NCBI RefSeq assembly: GCF_001418255.1
Contig: NZ_LIPV01000001.1
Span: 350,607 to 414,606, forward strand
Reading direction: 5' to 3'
Length of the DNA: 64,000 nucleotides
Source of the DNA: Thiomonas bhubaneswarensis
Lineage (GTDB): Bacteria > Pseudomonadota > Gammaproteobacteria > Burkholderiales > Burkholderiaceae_C
Made by a program: the position numbers and the translations under genes. Below are positions 51,747-61,212 of this stretch, in pieces (position 1 is the stretch's first letter; each line of letters opens with the position of its first letter). The notes under the pieces are model-generated. The model searched no databases, was not told where the DNA came from, and was given only the letters and a program-made list of their open reading frames with translations.

Positions 51747-52622
51747 TCAGCCAGCGCGGCGCTTGAGGTCCATCAGGCGCAGGATCATGGGGGTGAAGAT
51801 GAGTTGCATGGCCAGACCCATCTTGCCGCCGGGCACGACCAGGGTGTTGGGGCGACTCATCCACGAGTCGTGAAGCATGGACAGCAGGTAGGGGAAGTCG
51901 ATGCCCTTGGGGTTGGCGAAGCGGATGACCACCATGCTCTCGTCGAGCGTGGGAATGTCTTTCGCGATGAAGGGATTGGAGGTGTCGACCGTGGGCACGC
52001 GCTGGAAGTTGACGTGGGTGCGCGAGAACTGCGGCGTGATGTGGTGCACGTAGTCGGGCATGCGGCGCAGGATGGTGTCCATCACGGCCTCTTGCGAGTA
52101 GCCGCGCTGAATCTGGTCGCGGTGCAGCTTCTGGATCCACTCGAGGTTGATGATGGGCACGACGCCCACGAGCAGGTCGACGTGCTTGGCCACGTCGACG
52201 TCGCCCGCGGCATAGCCGCCGTGCAGACCTTCGTAGAACATCAGATCGGAACCGGGCTTGATGTCTTTCCAGTCGGTGAAGTTGCCCGGCTCGACGCCGA
52301 ATTCGGCGGCCTCGCCCGCGTCGTGGATGTACTTGCGCACCTTGCCGCCGCCGGTCTCACCGTAAGTCTTGAACACGGTTTCCAGCTCGCCGAGCAGGTT
52401 GGCGTCGGGGCCGAAGTGGCTGAAGTGGCGGTTGCCCGCGGCTTCCTGCTTTTTCATCTCTTCGCGCATTTCCATGCGGTTGAAGCGATGGAAGGAATCG
52501 CCCTCGACGATCTGCGCCTTCAGGTTCTCACGGCGGAAGATGTGCTGGAAGCTGCGCATCACCGTGGTGGTGCCGGCGCCCGACGATCCGGTGATGGCAA
52601 TGATGGGATGTTTGACAGACAT
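51747..52622 (-). CDS. cbbP: Phosphoribulokinase
   Basis: 291 residues, the short proteobacterial type I form. P-loop GSSGAGTTT (residues 12-20), EGDSFHRFNR and FYEGLHGGY are hallmark segments. It makes ribulose-1,5-bisphosphate, the RuBisCO substrate. This type lacks the plant-type redox cysteines and is usually NADH-activated. 156 bases separate it from cbbF; no clear promoter was seen there. Confidence 0.96.
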   Translation of the reverse strand: MSVKHPIIAITGSSGAGTTTVMRSFQHIFRRENLKAQIVEGDSFHRFNRMEMREEMKKQEAAGNRHFSHFGPDANLLGELETVFKTYGETGGGKVRKYIHDAGEAAEFGVEPGNFTDWKDIKPGSDLMFYEGLHGGYAAGDVDVAKHVDLLVGVVPIINLEWIQKLHRDQIQRGYSQEAVMDTILRRMPDYVHHITPQFSRTHVNFQRVPTVDTSNPFIAKDIPTLDESMVVIRFANPKGIDFPYLLSMLHDSWMSRPNTLVVPGGKMGLAMQLIFTPMILRLMDLKRRAG

Positions 52623-52778
52623 GGTGCGAGCCTCTTTTCAATACAAGGAAATCAATGCATGCGGCGCCCATCTTGCGCGGGCCGCCGCTAAAGTGATCAG
52701 ACGCGAAGCACAAGCGCTGCCGCTAGACCTGCGCCGCTTCGGCACATGGCCCAGGCGCGTCACACGGCAGCAGCGAAC

Positions 52779-53858
52779 TCAGCTACGGGCTTCGTCGCGG
52801 TACAGCGAACGCTCTTTGAACAGCGGGGAATCGAAGGCCTTGTCTTCGCCCCGATCGTATTCGGCGTGGTAGCGCTCCAGGCGGGCAATCTCGTTCTTGG
52901 AGCCCAGCATCACCGGCACGCGCTGGTGCAAGGACGTCGGCTGCACCTCAAGAATACGCCCGCGCCCGGTGGAGGCCGCGCCACCCGCCTGCTCGACGAT
53001 CATGCCGATCGGATTGGCTTCGTACATCAGGCGCAGACGACCCGGCTTGCTGGGGTCTTTGGTGTCCTTGGGATACATGAAAATGCCGCCGCGCATCAGA
53101 ATGCGGTGCACATCGGCCACCATCGAGGCAATCCAGCGGGTGTTGAAGTCGCGCTCGCGCGGGCCGGTCTTGCCGGCCTTGGCCTCGGCCACGTAACGCT
53201 GCACCGGCGGCTCCCAGAAGCGCTCGTTGCTGGTGTTGATGGCGAACTCGCTGGTGTCGGCAGGAATTTTCAGATCGGGATGGGTGAGCACGAAGTTGCC
53301 GATCTCGCGATCGAGGGTGAAGCCGTGCGTGCCCTTGCCCACGGTCAGCACCAGCATGGTGGACGGACCGTAGATGGCATAACCGGCAGCCACCTGCTCG
53401 ACGCCGGGGCGCAGGTAATCGGCCACCGTCGGGTCGCCGATCTTGGTGTGGCGCAGCACCGAGAAAATGGTGCCGACCGAGACATTCACATCGGTGTTGG
53501 ACGAGCCGTCGAGGGGATCGAAAATGAGCAGGTAAGGCCCGCGCTCGAACTCCTTGGGCAGGGTGTAGGGGTCGTCCATCTCCTCGGAGGCCATGCCGGC
53601 CACCAGCCCGCCCCATTCGCACGCCTGGATCATCGCGTCGTTGGAGAGCACGTCGAGCTTTTTCTGCACTTCGCCCTGCACGTTCTGTGTATCGAGCGCG
53701 CCGAGGAAGCCGCCGAGCGCGCCCTTGGAGGTCATGGCGGAGATGGCCTTGACCGCAGCGGTCACGTCCACCAGCAAGGCGGCCAGATCGGCCTGATCAT
53801 CGGTGCCGTGCAACTGCTCGATGAGAAATTTTGAGACGGTGGTGCGACCGGACTGCAT
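52779..53858 (-). CDS. cbbF: Fructose-1,6-bisphosphatase, class I
   Basis: 359 residues. The metal/phosphate motif is [11 protein letters not shown], and [13 protein letters not shown] lies further on. In autotrophs this enzyme also acts on sedoheptulose-1,7-bisphosphate. First gene of the Calvin operon, divergent from cbbR. GGGAG lies 8 bases before ATG 53858; an in-frame extension upstream runs through the hairpin-rich leader and is not credible. Confidence 0.94.
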   Translation of the reverse strand: MQSGRTTVSKFLIEQLHGTDDQADLAALLVDVTAAVKAISAMTSKGALGGFLGALDTQNVQGEVQKKLDVLSNDAMIQACEWGGLVAGMASEEMDDPYTLPKEFERGPYLLIFDPLDGSSNTDVNVSVGTIFSVLRHTKIGDPTVADYLRPGVEQVAAGYAIYGPSTMLVLTVGKGTHGFTLDREIGNFVLTHPDLKIPADTSEFAINTSNERFWEPPVQRYVAEAKAGKTGPRERDFNTRWIASMVADVHRILMRGGIFMYPKDTKDPSKPGRLRLMYEANPIGMIVEQAGGAASTGRGRILEVQPTSLHQRVPVMLGSKNEIARLERYHAEYDRGEDKAFDSPLFKERSLYRDEARS

Positions 53859-54225
53859 GGTGTGGGCTCCCAATGGTGAAGGGCCTCGGACAACAGGATC
53901 ACCCTGCACGAGAAAGTGCAGAGACATCCGCTGGCGCGTGGCTAGAAGACTTTTTGAAGCAACCTGCCAACCCTGGGCAGATGCCAAGTCACTTCAAAAA
54001 GCCCGCAGCCCCAAAACGGAGACTCGCATGAACAGACTTCATCGGCTGCGGTAAAAGCTCCTGAAGCGAACTTCGGAGCCCGTTCACAAACGGTGCGAGA
54101 TGTGACAAGGACGGAAAGGAGAATTTCGAAATCCGACTCTAATCTTTATCGCTTGCTGCGAATATAAGCGGCAGGCCGAATTAAGGTAAATTCACGATTT
54201 ATTGACGTTTAGATCAGCAATCCTG
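53859..54225. promoter_or_regulatory. Divergent cbbF/cbbR control region with leader hairpins and candidate CbbR sites
   Basis: This 367-base region has no gene. On the minus strand a -10-like TATATT with a weak -35 TTACCT 17 bases upstream (about 54160-54190) could start the cbb operon. TNA-N7/8-TNA pairs, the LysR/CbbR-type half-site pattern, occur as TTA-N8-TCA (54181-54194) and TTA-N7-TTA (54199-54211). The cbbF leader holds three hairpins: CTGCAC/GTGCAG (53904-53921), CTTTTTGAAG/CTTCAAAAAG (53950-53959 and 53992-54001), enclosing CTGCC/GGCAG, and GAAG/CTTC arms near 54062-54073. Operator and promoter calls are tentative; the inverted repeats are plain. Confidence 0.45.
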
Positions 54226-55191
54226 ATGAAAAACACGACCATCCGGCAGCTCCGGGTCTTCAGCGCCGCTGCACGCCACCTGCATTTTGGCAAGGCGGCC
54301 GAGGAAATGCATCTCACGCCACCCGCCGTTTCGATGCAGATCAAAGAGCTGGAGGCACAGGTGGGGCTCCCCCTGTTTGAGCGTCAGGGCAAGTCGGTCA
54401 GCCTGACCCTGACGGGCGAGTATCTGGTGGTGTATGCGCGCAAGGTGCTGGCCACGCTGAAAGATGCCGAGGACGCCATGGCGCGTCTACGCGGCATCAA
54501 GGCCGGGCGGCTGACCATCGGCATGGTGAGCACGGCGCAGTATTTCGTGCCGCGCCTGCTCGCCCGGTTTCATGCCGAGTACCCGCATGTCGAAGTGCGG
54601 CTTTCGGTGGGCAACCGCGAGCAACTGGTCAACCAACTGCAGAACAGCGAACTCGATCTGGCCATCATGGGCCGACCGCCGCGCGACGTGGCTACCCGTG
54701 CAGAGCCCTTCGCCGCGCACCCCATGGGCATCATCGCACCGCCCAACCACCCGCTGTCCACGGGCGGGCCTCACTCGGCCTCCTTGCTGACGCAGTTCAA
54801 CTTCATCATCCGCGAACCCGGGTCGGGCACGCGGGCGACCTTCGAGGAATACCTGAACCAGCATCAGATGGAACTGCCAATGTTCACCGAGATGCAGAGC
54901 AACGAGACTATCAAGCAGGCGGTGATGGCCAATATGGGCATCAGTTTTCTGTCACTGCACACCATCGATCTGGAACTGCGCAACAATCTGCTGACCATCC
55001 CCTCGATCGAGGGCATGCCCTTGCTTCGGCGCTGGTATGCGGTGAACAGCCTGGCCAAGCTGCTCTCGCCGGGCGCGGAGACGTTTCGCTATTTCATTCT
55101 GGAACACGGCGAATCGTTTCTCGCCGAGACCTTCGGCAGCGCCATCTGGCCACCAGGCCACGAACTGGCCCGCACCGCAACGGCGAATTGA
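54226..55191 (+). CDS. cbbR: LysR-family regulator of the Calvin operon
   Basis: 321 residues. N-terminal winged helix (RQLRVFSAAARHLHFGKAA, then LTPPAVSMQIKELEAQVG) and a LysR-type effector domain with INREPGSGT-like loop seen as IIREPGSGTR. It activates cbb genes in response to metabolites such as RuBP or PEP. ATG 54226 is preferred to an in-frame TTG at 54202. Divergent position next to cbbF and the residues match CbbR. Confidence 0.92.
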   Translation: MKNTTIRQLRVFSAAARHLHFGKAAEEMHLTPPAVSMQIKELEAQVGLPLFERQGKSVSLTLTGEYLVVYARKVLATLKDAEDAMARLRGIKAGRLTIGMVSTAQYFVPRLLARFHAEYPHVEVRLSVGNREQLVNQLQNSELDLAIMGRPPRDVATRAEPFAAHPMGIIAPPNHPLSTGGPHSASLLTQFNFIIREPGSGTRATFEEYLNQHQMELPMFTEMQSNETIKQAVMANMGISFLSLHTIDLELRNNLLTIPSIEGMPLLRRWYAVNSLAKLLSPGAETFRYFILEHGESFLAETFGSAIWPPGHELARTATAN

Positions 55192-55196
55192 CCCGG

Positions 55197-55913
55197 TCAG
55201 CAGCCTGCTAAAGCGCGTATCAGCGCGGCCAGGGGTGCCGTATCCGCGCGCAGCACCCGCGGCCCCAGACTTACCGGGCGAAATCCGGCCTGCTGCAGCA
55301 GCGTGGTTTCGTCGTCGTCCAGGCCGCCTTCCGGGCCGGAGACCATCCATCCGGTGTCGCCGGGGGCCCAGGGCAGCAGCGGCTCGGTGCTGACCGGACT
55401 CAGCAGGCAGCGATGGACGTCGGCGCTGGCTGGGCCGAGTTGTCCCAGCCAGTCGGAGAGAGACGCGACCGGCGCCACCTCGGGAACACGATTGCGTCCG
55501 CACTGCTCGCAGGCCGCAATGGCCACGCCCTGCCAGTGTGCCACCCGGCGCTGGGCGCGCTCGCCCTGCAGACGCAGCACGCTGCGCCGCGTCAGCAGCG
55601 GCTGGATGCGGGCCACGCCCAGTTCCACCGCCTTTTCCACCAAAGCATCCATGCGTTCATTCGCCGGCATGCCGACCGCGAGCATGACGCGCGCCTGGGC
55701 TTCGCGCTCCACCGCCTGGTGCCGATGAAGCTGCATGGTTCGGCTGTCGATGAGCTCGCCCGTCCATTCGCCGCCGGTGCCGTCGAATACAGTGACCTCC
55801 TCGCCTGCCGTCAGCCGCAACACTTTGACATGTCGAGCGGTTGCGTCAGGCATGACCAGGGGGCCGGGCGCCAGCGCGGCTTCCTGGGGCGGGATGTAGA
55901 AGCGCAACGCCAC
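55197..55913 (-). CDS. rsmE: 16S rRNA m3U1498 methyltransferase
   Basis: 238-residue SPOUT methyltransferase. N-terminal PUA-like part (ATARHVKVLRLTAGEEV), then the knot with MVSGPEGGLDDDE and SLGPRVLRADTA. GTG at 55913 is the only suitable start codon; no clear ribosome site. Lies 27 bases after the transaldolase gene and probably shares its transcript. Convergent with cbbR, 5 bases apart. Confidence 0.9.
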   Translation of the reverse strand: MALRFYIPPQEAALAPGPLVMPDATARHVKVLRLTAGEEVTVFDGTGGEWTGELIDSRTMQLHRHQAVEREAQARVMLAVGMPANERMDALVEKAVELGVARIQPLLTRRSVLRLQGERAQRRVAHWQGVAIAACEQCGRNRVPEVAPVASLSDWLGQLGPASADVHRCLLSPVSTEPLLPWAPGDTGWMVSGPEGGLDDDETTLLQQAGFRPVSLGPRVLRADTAPLAALIRALAGC

Positions 55914-55940
55914 GAATGAAGATGGGCAGGTCAGGTCGCT

Positions 55941-56885
55941 TCAGGCTGCAGCCAGTTGCGACAACACCGCTTCGGTGTCGGCGCTGAACAGGCGCACGCC
56001 TTCGTGCAGCTTTTCGGATGCCATGCGGTCTTGGCGCATCCCTTCAGCGAAATCCGCCTGGCTCAGCGCGGGCGGCGGGGCGTCGGTCGCCGGCCCGAGG
56101 CTGGCCGCATCGAGCTGGCGGGGCATGGCCCGGTCGCTCGCCGCGAGCGCATCGAGCAGGGTCGGCGGAATGGTGAGCAGGTCGCAGCCGGCCAGCGCCG
56201 CGATCTGGTCGAGGTCGCGAAAGCTCGCGCCCATCACCTCGGTGGCCACCCCATGCTGCTTGTAATGCCGCCAGATGCGCACCACGGCCTGCACACCGGG
56301 ATCGGCCGCCCCTCGATGCGCGTCGGCGTTCCAGGCCGCACCCGCCTGCTGGCGGTGCCAGTCGGTGATGCGCCCCACGAACGGCGAAATCAGCTTCACC
56401 CCCGCCACGGCACAGGCCTTCGCCTGGGTGAAGCTGAACAACAGCGTCAGATTGCAGTGGATGCCCTCGGCTTCGAGCTGACGGGCCGCCTGGATGCCTT
56501 CCCAGGTGGCGGCGATCTTGATGAGCACGCGATCGCGCGGCACGCCTGCCGCGGCGTAACGCGCCATCAGCGCGCGGGCTCGCTGCAAGGTGGCTTCGGT
56601 ATCGAAAGACAGCCGCGCATCGACCTCGGTGGACACCCGCCCGGGCAGGCGCTGCAGAATCTCTAGCCCAAAGGCCACGAGCAGGGCGTCGAGGCGGTCG
56701 TGCGCTTTGGCACTGCCGCGCACGGCGGACGCCACGAGACCTTCGTAGCGCGGATCGGCCGCCGCCCTGCGGATCAGGCTGGGATTGGTCGTGGCATCCC
56801 GCGCACTCCATCGCGACAGGAGGTCCAGATCGGCCGTATCGACCACGACGACGGTGGACGCGGCCAGCGAATCGAGTGCAGACAT
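55941..56885 (-). CDS. tal: Transaldolase
   Basis: 314-residue class I transaldolase. The Schiff-base lysine is K123 in VLIKIAATWEG; N-terminal DATTNPSLI and NLTLLFSFTQA are family signatures. It is not part of the classical Calvin cycle but connects its sugar phosphates with the pentose pathway. It lies at the tail of the carboxysome operon, 60 bases after the 100-residue acidic protein. Confidence 0.92.
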   Translation of the reverse strand: MSALDSLAASTVVVVDTADLDLLSRWSARDATTNPSLIRRAAADPRYEGLVASAVRGSAKAHDRLDALLVAFGLEILQRLPGRVSTEVDARLSFDTEATLQRARALMARYAAAGVPRDRVLIKIAATWEGIQAARQLEAEGIHCNLTLLFSFTQAKACAVAGVKLISPFVGRITDWHRQQAGAAWNADAHRGAADPGVQAVVRIWRHYKQHGVATEVMGASFRDLDQIAALAGCDLLTIPPTLLDALAASDRAMPRQLDAASLGPATDAPPPALSQADFAEGMRQDRMASEKLHEGVRLFSADTEAVLSQLAAA

Positions 56886-56945
56886 GAAGGACGTGGAAAC
56901 GACGGTGATGACAGGCGCATGTTACGGGCGCAGCCGCTTGCCGAA

Positions 56946-57248
56946 TCAGTCGTCGTCGTCGAGTTCGGCGTTCCAGCCCTTGTCTTGCGCGCGCTTCATG
57001 GCGCGCTCGTACATGGCGCGATGACGCTCAGCGAGCTCCGGCGGCAGGCGGCTGGGCAGATTGCCGTATTGGTCCCACTCGGCCTCGACCCTCTGCATCA
57101 GGCCCTGCATGCGCTGCAGATCCCAGCCCTTGCAGTCTTCGGTTTCGGGCAGCAGGCCGAAAACCCAAGCGTCGAGCACCACGCGGCCGAGCTGGGTGAT
57201 GCCGTGCGTGTCGGCGTGATAGCCGGGATAGGTTGGTTTGTCTTGCAT
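56946..57248 (-). CDS. Conserved-looking small acidic hypothetical protein
   Basis: 100 residues, charged, predicted mostly helical, cytoplasmic. The middle (QGLMQRVEAEWDQYGNLPSR) and the C-terminus ending in a run of aspartates (ELDDDD) are its main features. No domain was recognised. It lies between the trypsin-like protease and transaldolase on the same strand with gaps of about 60 bases, so it probably belongs to the carboxysome-downstream unit. No function is given. Confidence 0.7.
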   Translation of the reverse strand: MQDKPTYPGYHADTHGITQLGRVVLDAWVFGLLPETEDCKGWDLQRMQGLMQRVEAEWDQYGNLPSRLPPELAERHRAMYERAMKRAQDKGWNAELDDDD

Positions 57249-57306
57249 GGTGAAAGTCGTGTCTATCGACCGAGCTCCCGGACATGGCGCCCGGCTGCAG
57301 GGCCGG

Positions 57307-58131
57307 TCACCCCGCCCAGCGCTGCAGGTACGAGTGGATCAATTCGGAGACTTTATCGGATTTGATGATCAGCCCCAGGTCGATCATCTCCGAACCCAGC
57401 GCCATGCCCCGGTTGTTGGCCGGCACCGGAGCGGGCACGATGTGGTGCGCCTCCTCGCGGAAGAACACCGCCGCCACCACGCCGGCAAACAGCAGATCGC
57501 GCGTGGCCTCGCGCCGGGGCATCTGCCCTCCACGGCGCTCGATGAACACCGGGCTGCCGCTGGAGCCGGGATAGACCGCGGCGTCGATGAGAAACTGGCG
57601 GTGTCCCTCGAAGTCCAGTGCGGCCGGGGTGGCCGTGGTGCCGCGCCGCAGGATAGGCATGAGGTTGACCTGGTCCCAAACTCCGCTGGGATAGCCGACG
57701 AACAATACATCTTCGAGGGCGTCGAACTGCTGCCAGGTGGCCGCGTCGGGAATGAGACGACTGTCGATCGGCTCGACATACAGCTCCACGCCCTGCTGCT
57801 GCGCGGCCTGCTGCAAGGGCGCGAGCGGCACCAGCGCCAGATCGACCTCGGCGTCGGGGTGGAGATGCCAGGCGGCGGGAAACTCGTCGATGTTGAGCTG
57901 AAAACGCTGGCCGAACGCAGGCCGACCCTGGCGCTTCTGCGTGAACACCAACCCGCCCCGCCGCACGCCTTCGACCAGATGCCGGTTGGTGACGACGAAG
58001 TCGGTCACGCCGCGCGCATGAGCGTGGCGGATGACGAAAGCGGTACCCGAGCCCTCGCTGCCGTCGTCGAGCACGGTGTCGACACGGACGGTGGAAAACA
58101 GCAGCCGCTTGGCGGTGGAGTCGATGTCCAT
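57307..58131 (-). CDS. Cytoplasmic trypsin-like serine protease
   Basis: 274 residues with no signal peptide or membrane helix. The catalytic triad of an S1/DegP-like protease is complete: His51 (VTNRHLV), Asp97 (AEVDLALVP) and Ser191 (PGSSGSPV). No PDZ domain follows. The ATG at 58131 lies 16 bases after csoS1D, so it is probably in the same transcript as the carboxysome genes. Cytoplasmic trypsin-like proteases without PDZ are uncommon. A role in processing or turnover of carboxysome proteins is a guess from position only. Confidence 0.82.
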   Translation of the reverse strand: MDIDSTAKRLLFSTVRVDTVLDDGSEGSGTAFVIRHAHARGVTDFVVTNRHLVEGVRRGGLVFTQKRQGRPAFGQRFQLNIDEFPAAWHLHPDAEVDLALVPLAPLQQAAQQQGVELYVEPIDSRLIPDAATWQQFDALEDVLFVGYPSGVWDQVNLMPILRRGTTATPAALDFEGHRQFLIDAAVYPGSSGSPVFIERRGGQMPRREATRDLLFAGVVAAVFFREEAHHIVPAPVPANNRGMALGSEMIDLGLIIKSDKVSELIHSYLQRWAG

Positions 58132-58147
58132 GAGGTGGCGCCTGGAA

Positions 58148-58777
58148 TCAGTGATGCGTCGCGGATTGGTTGAGGCGCTCAATGGCCGCGATCGCCGCGC
58201 GCTGCGCCTCGGCGGCCTCGGCTTCGTTGCCCATCATGGTCAGGCGGCCGAAGGTGCCGAAAGGGCGCACATCGACCAGCGTGACCTGCGCCGCCTTCTC
58301 GGCCTCGTTGGCGGCATAGACGATGTAGCCCGCGGGCTCGACTTCGAGAATGAACATGCTCTTGCCCGGCAGCAGCATCGAGCCCTTGCGGAACTGGCGG
58401 TTGATGAGGGTGGCATGGTCGGGCGTGATGGCGCGGATGATCTCGTTCCAGGCCACCTTGCAGCGCAGGCGCGCATCTTCACCGGTGCCAAGCTGGGCGA
58501 GGATGGCATCTCCCGCAGCCACCACCTCGCTCTGGTTGCGGTAGTGCAGTTCCATCGAACCGAACGAGCGCTCCACCACCTGTTCGCCCATGCGCACGCT
58601 GGTCTTTTTCAGCGCGGTGTCGGACAGGCTGTGCACCGCCATGCCGGGCGCCACTTCGACCCACAGGCAGGCGTCGCCCGGCACCGGCAGAAAGCCTTGC
58701 GAGGACGTAGCCAGGTACGACGCCAACTGCGGCTGCAGAGCGTCAATGAACACGAAGGTGCGCAGGGAGATTTTCAT
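58148..58777 (-). CDS. csoS1D: Carboxysome shell protein CsoS1D (tandem BMC domain)
   Basis: 209 residues made of two BMC domains (about 1-100 and 105-205). Strong matches to CsoS1D are visible in [38 protein letters not shown] and [12 protein letters not shown], and [16 protein letters not shown]. CsoS1D forms pseudohexameric stacked trimers with a gated central pore in the alpha-carboxysome shell. The cyanobacterial proteins carry about 50 extra N-terminal residues that are absent here. It starts 13 bases after the cbbO stop. Confidence 0.88.
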   Translation of the reverse strand: MKISLRTFVFIDALQPQLASYLATSSQGFLPVPGDACLWVEVAPGMAVHSLSDTALKKTSVRMGEQVVERSFGSMELHYRNQSEVVAAGDAILAQLGTGEDARLRCKVAWNEIIRAITPDHATLINRQFRKGSMLLPGKSMFILEVEPAGYIVYAANEAEKAAQVTLVDVRPFGTFGRLTMMGNEAEAAEAQRAAIAAIERLNQSATHH

Positions 58778-58790
58778 GCCATGCGCGCCT

Positions 58791-61148
58791 TCAGCGGGTG
58801 AGACTCATGTAGAGCATGGGGAGTTTTTCGGGCAGGCGCTCGACCTTGTCGATCACCGTGAAATTCTTGACGCCGAAGATGCGCGAGACGTACAGATCGG
58901 CGTGCGGATCGAGCGAAAGCGCATACACCGTGACGCCTTGCTGCAGCAGTTGCTCGACCGCGCGCTTGGTGTCGTGCCGCAGGTATTGCGGGTCGCGCAC
59001 ATCGTTGTCGGCTGGCTCGCCGTCGGTGACGACGAAACAGATTTTCTTGCGCTTGGGCTGCTGCGCCAGATAGTGCCCGGCATGTCGCAGCGCCGCGCCC
59101 ATGCGGGTGGAGTAGCTGCCCTTCATGCCGGCCAGCCGCGCTTTGGCCAGGTCGCCGTAGGGCTGGTCGAAGTCCTTGAAGCGGTAGTAGTGCACATCGT
59201 GCCGCCCGTCGGAGCAGAAGCCGTGGATGGCGAACGGATCGCCGATGCGTTGCAGCGCCTCGGCCAGCAGCACCGTGGCCGAGCGGGTCAGGTCGAGCAC
59301 CGAGTAGTCGTAGCCACGCACCTTGTCGTTGGACGACTCGGACATGTCGAGCAGCACCATCACCGCCAGATCGCGTTGCGCGCGCTTGAGGCGCACCATG
59401 ATGCGCGGGTCGGGCTGCACGCCCATGCGCACATCGGTCATGGCGCGCACCGCCGCATCGATGTCGATGTCGTCGCCGTCCTCCTGGTGCCGGATGCGCT
59501 GCAGACCCTGCGGAATCATCGACTCGATGAGAAACTTCAGCCGCGACACCACCGGCTTGTGCTCGGCCAGGATGGCATCGATCACCGCGAGATCGCCCAC
59601 CGGCGGGTGGCGCTCCAGCACGGTCGCCCAACTCGGGCGGTCGAGCTGAATCTGATAGTCCCACTCGGGATAGTGAAACGGCTCGGAGATCGGCGGGCGG
59701 CCTTCGAGCGAATTGATGGTCACGCCTTCCTGGTCGAGGTAGAACTCGGTGGGCAGAATCCACACCTCCTGCGCATCGTCACCGGCGAACTCGTTGTCCA
59801 CCTCGTTGACCATTTCCATGACGGAGACCTTCTTGCGCACCTGCTGTTGCGTCTCCCAGGTGGCGGCCAGCGCCTGCGCTTCGTCGTACTCTTCCAGCTC
59901 CCAGATGGCGCGGTTGTCGTCGCGGTAGAGCGCGCGCAGGCCATCGGTGCGGCGGTTGAATTCGGGCAGATCGAGTTCGAGCAGACTGTGCGACAGATCG
60001 ACGCCGACGTTCCAGCTGAACTTGGCGTCGTGCAGATCGGGCTGGGCGCGAAAATGCGCCACCGCCTGCTGCACCCAGGGATGCGGGTCGGCGCTTTGTT
60101 CCTCGAGCAGCGCACGCGCCAGACGGTTGAGCAGGTCGCCCACGGTCTTGGGCTCGGTGTAGTCGGGCGGCGGTTGTAGCGCCAGCCAGGCCTCGCGCAT
60201 ATTCGGGAATTGCTGGATGGCCAGCGTCTCGACCCGGGCATCCTCGATGGCCTCGATCAAACCGATCTGCAGTGGCGACAAGGCCTGCATGGACAGAGGC
60301 GCCACGGTGAACACCAGATGCGCGGCGCAATGGTTGGCCGCGGCGCGGTAAACGTCCAGCGCGGAGACGATCTGCTCGGCGGGCGTCTCAAGCCCCAGCG
60401 GCCGATAGTCGTCATAAGCGTCGGCGATGTGAATGACGTAGCGCTCGATATAGGGCTTGAGGCCTTCGCGGTTTTCGAAATCGCCGGCGGTGGGGCGCAG
60501 GAAAAAATCGCGCCCCCACATCGCCCGCAGATAGATGTTGAGCCGGCGCTGCACATCGACGAACAGCGTGCCCTTGCGCTCCTGCTGCAGCACCGACAGG
60601 GCGTCCGGGCTTTGCAGCGAGAAGTAGGCGACCTGGCCGTCGAAGTCGGCCTTGTAGGCCTGCGCGCCCCATTGTGCCCAGCGGCGCAAGCCGCCGAGGG
60701 TGAGTTGCGACAGCAGGCGTTCCAGGTTTTCCAGCATGGGTCGCAGGCCGCGCGGCGCCTGCACCAGCATGATCGACAGCACGCTCAGAAACTGGCGAAA
60801 CAGATCCTCGTCACCCAGCCGCTGGCCCGCCATCGGCGCCGTGCCGACGATCAGCGCCAACACCTGCCCGGAGGTCTTCGACGCCATGGCCAAGAGGAAG
60901 TTGACCACGTCGGGCAGCACGTCCTCGCCGATGGCACGCGCCAGTTCGGGCATGGACTGCAGGTAAGTGACCACCAGCTCTTCGCCGCGACCGAGCTGAT
61001 GCAGCGCCACCGCGCCCTTGAGGAAGTTGTCCAGCCCGCGCGAGGAAAACGCGCGCGCCGCTTCGTTCCAGGACGCGCGCAGGATGTCCTGCGCGTTGCC
61101 CGGCAACTCGTCGACGAGTTCCTGGAATTCTTCGAGGTGGATGGCCAT
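58791..61148 (-). CDS. cbbO: RuBisCO activase subunit CbbO (VWA protein)
   Basis: 785 residues. The C-terminal von Willebrand A domain has an intact MIDAS site, [10 protein letters not shown] (DxSxS) plus the later TDGEPADND. The large N-terminal helical region is typical of CbbO. With the CbbQ hexamer it removes inhibitory sugar phosphates from RuBisCO. ATG 61148 gives the family N-terminus ([15 protein letters not shown]). Follows cbbQ by 64 bases. Confidence 0.92.
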   Translation of the reverse strand: MAIHLEEFQELVDELPGNAQDILRASWNEAARAFSSRGLDNFLKGAVALHQLGRGEELVVTYLQSMPELARAIGEDVLPDVVNFLLAMASKTSGQVLALIVGTAPMAGQRLGDEDLFRQFLSVLSIMLVQAPRGLRPMLENLERLLSQLTLGGLRRWAQWGAQAYKADFDGQVAYFSLQSPDALSVLQQERKGTLFVDVQRRLNIYLRAMWGRDFFLRPTAGDFENREGLKPYIERYVIHIADAYDDYRPLGLETPAEQIVSALDVYRAAANHCAAHLVFTVAPLSMQALSPLQIGLIEAIEDARVETLAIQQFPNMREAWLALQPPPDYTEPKTVGDLLNRLARALLEEQSADPHPWVQQAVAHFRAQPDLHDAKFSWNVGVDLSHSLLELDLPEFNRRTDGLRALYRDDNRAIWELEEYDEAQALAATWETQQQVRKKVSVMEMVNEVDNEFAGDDAQEVWILPTEFYLDQEGVTINSLEGRPPISEPFHYPEWDYQIQLDRPSWATVLERHPPVGDLAVIDAILAEHKPVVSRLKFLIESMIPQGLQRIRHQEDGDDIDIDAAVRAMTDVRMGVQPDPRIMVRLKRAQRDLAVMVLLDMSESSNDKVRGYDYSVLDLTRSATVLLAEALQRIGDPFAIHGFCSDGRHDVHYYRFKDFDQPYGDLAKARLAGMKGSYSTRMGAALRHAGHYLAQQPKRKKICFVVTDGEPADNDVRDPQYLRHDTKRAVEQLLQQGVTVYALSLDPHADLYVSRIFGVKNFTVIDKVERLPEKLPMLYMSLTR

Positions 61149-61212
61149 GATGGACTCGCTGCGCGCTGCCCACCGCACGCGGCGGCTTGAGGGGGCAAAC
61201 GCCGGGCGATGC

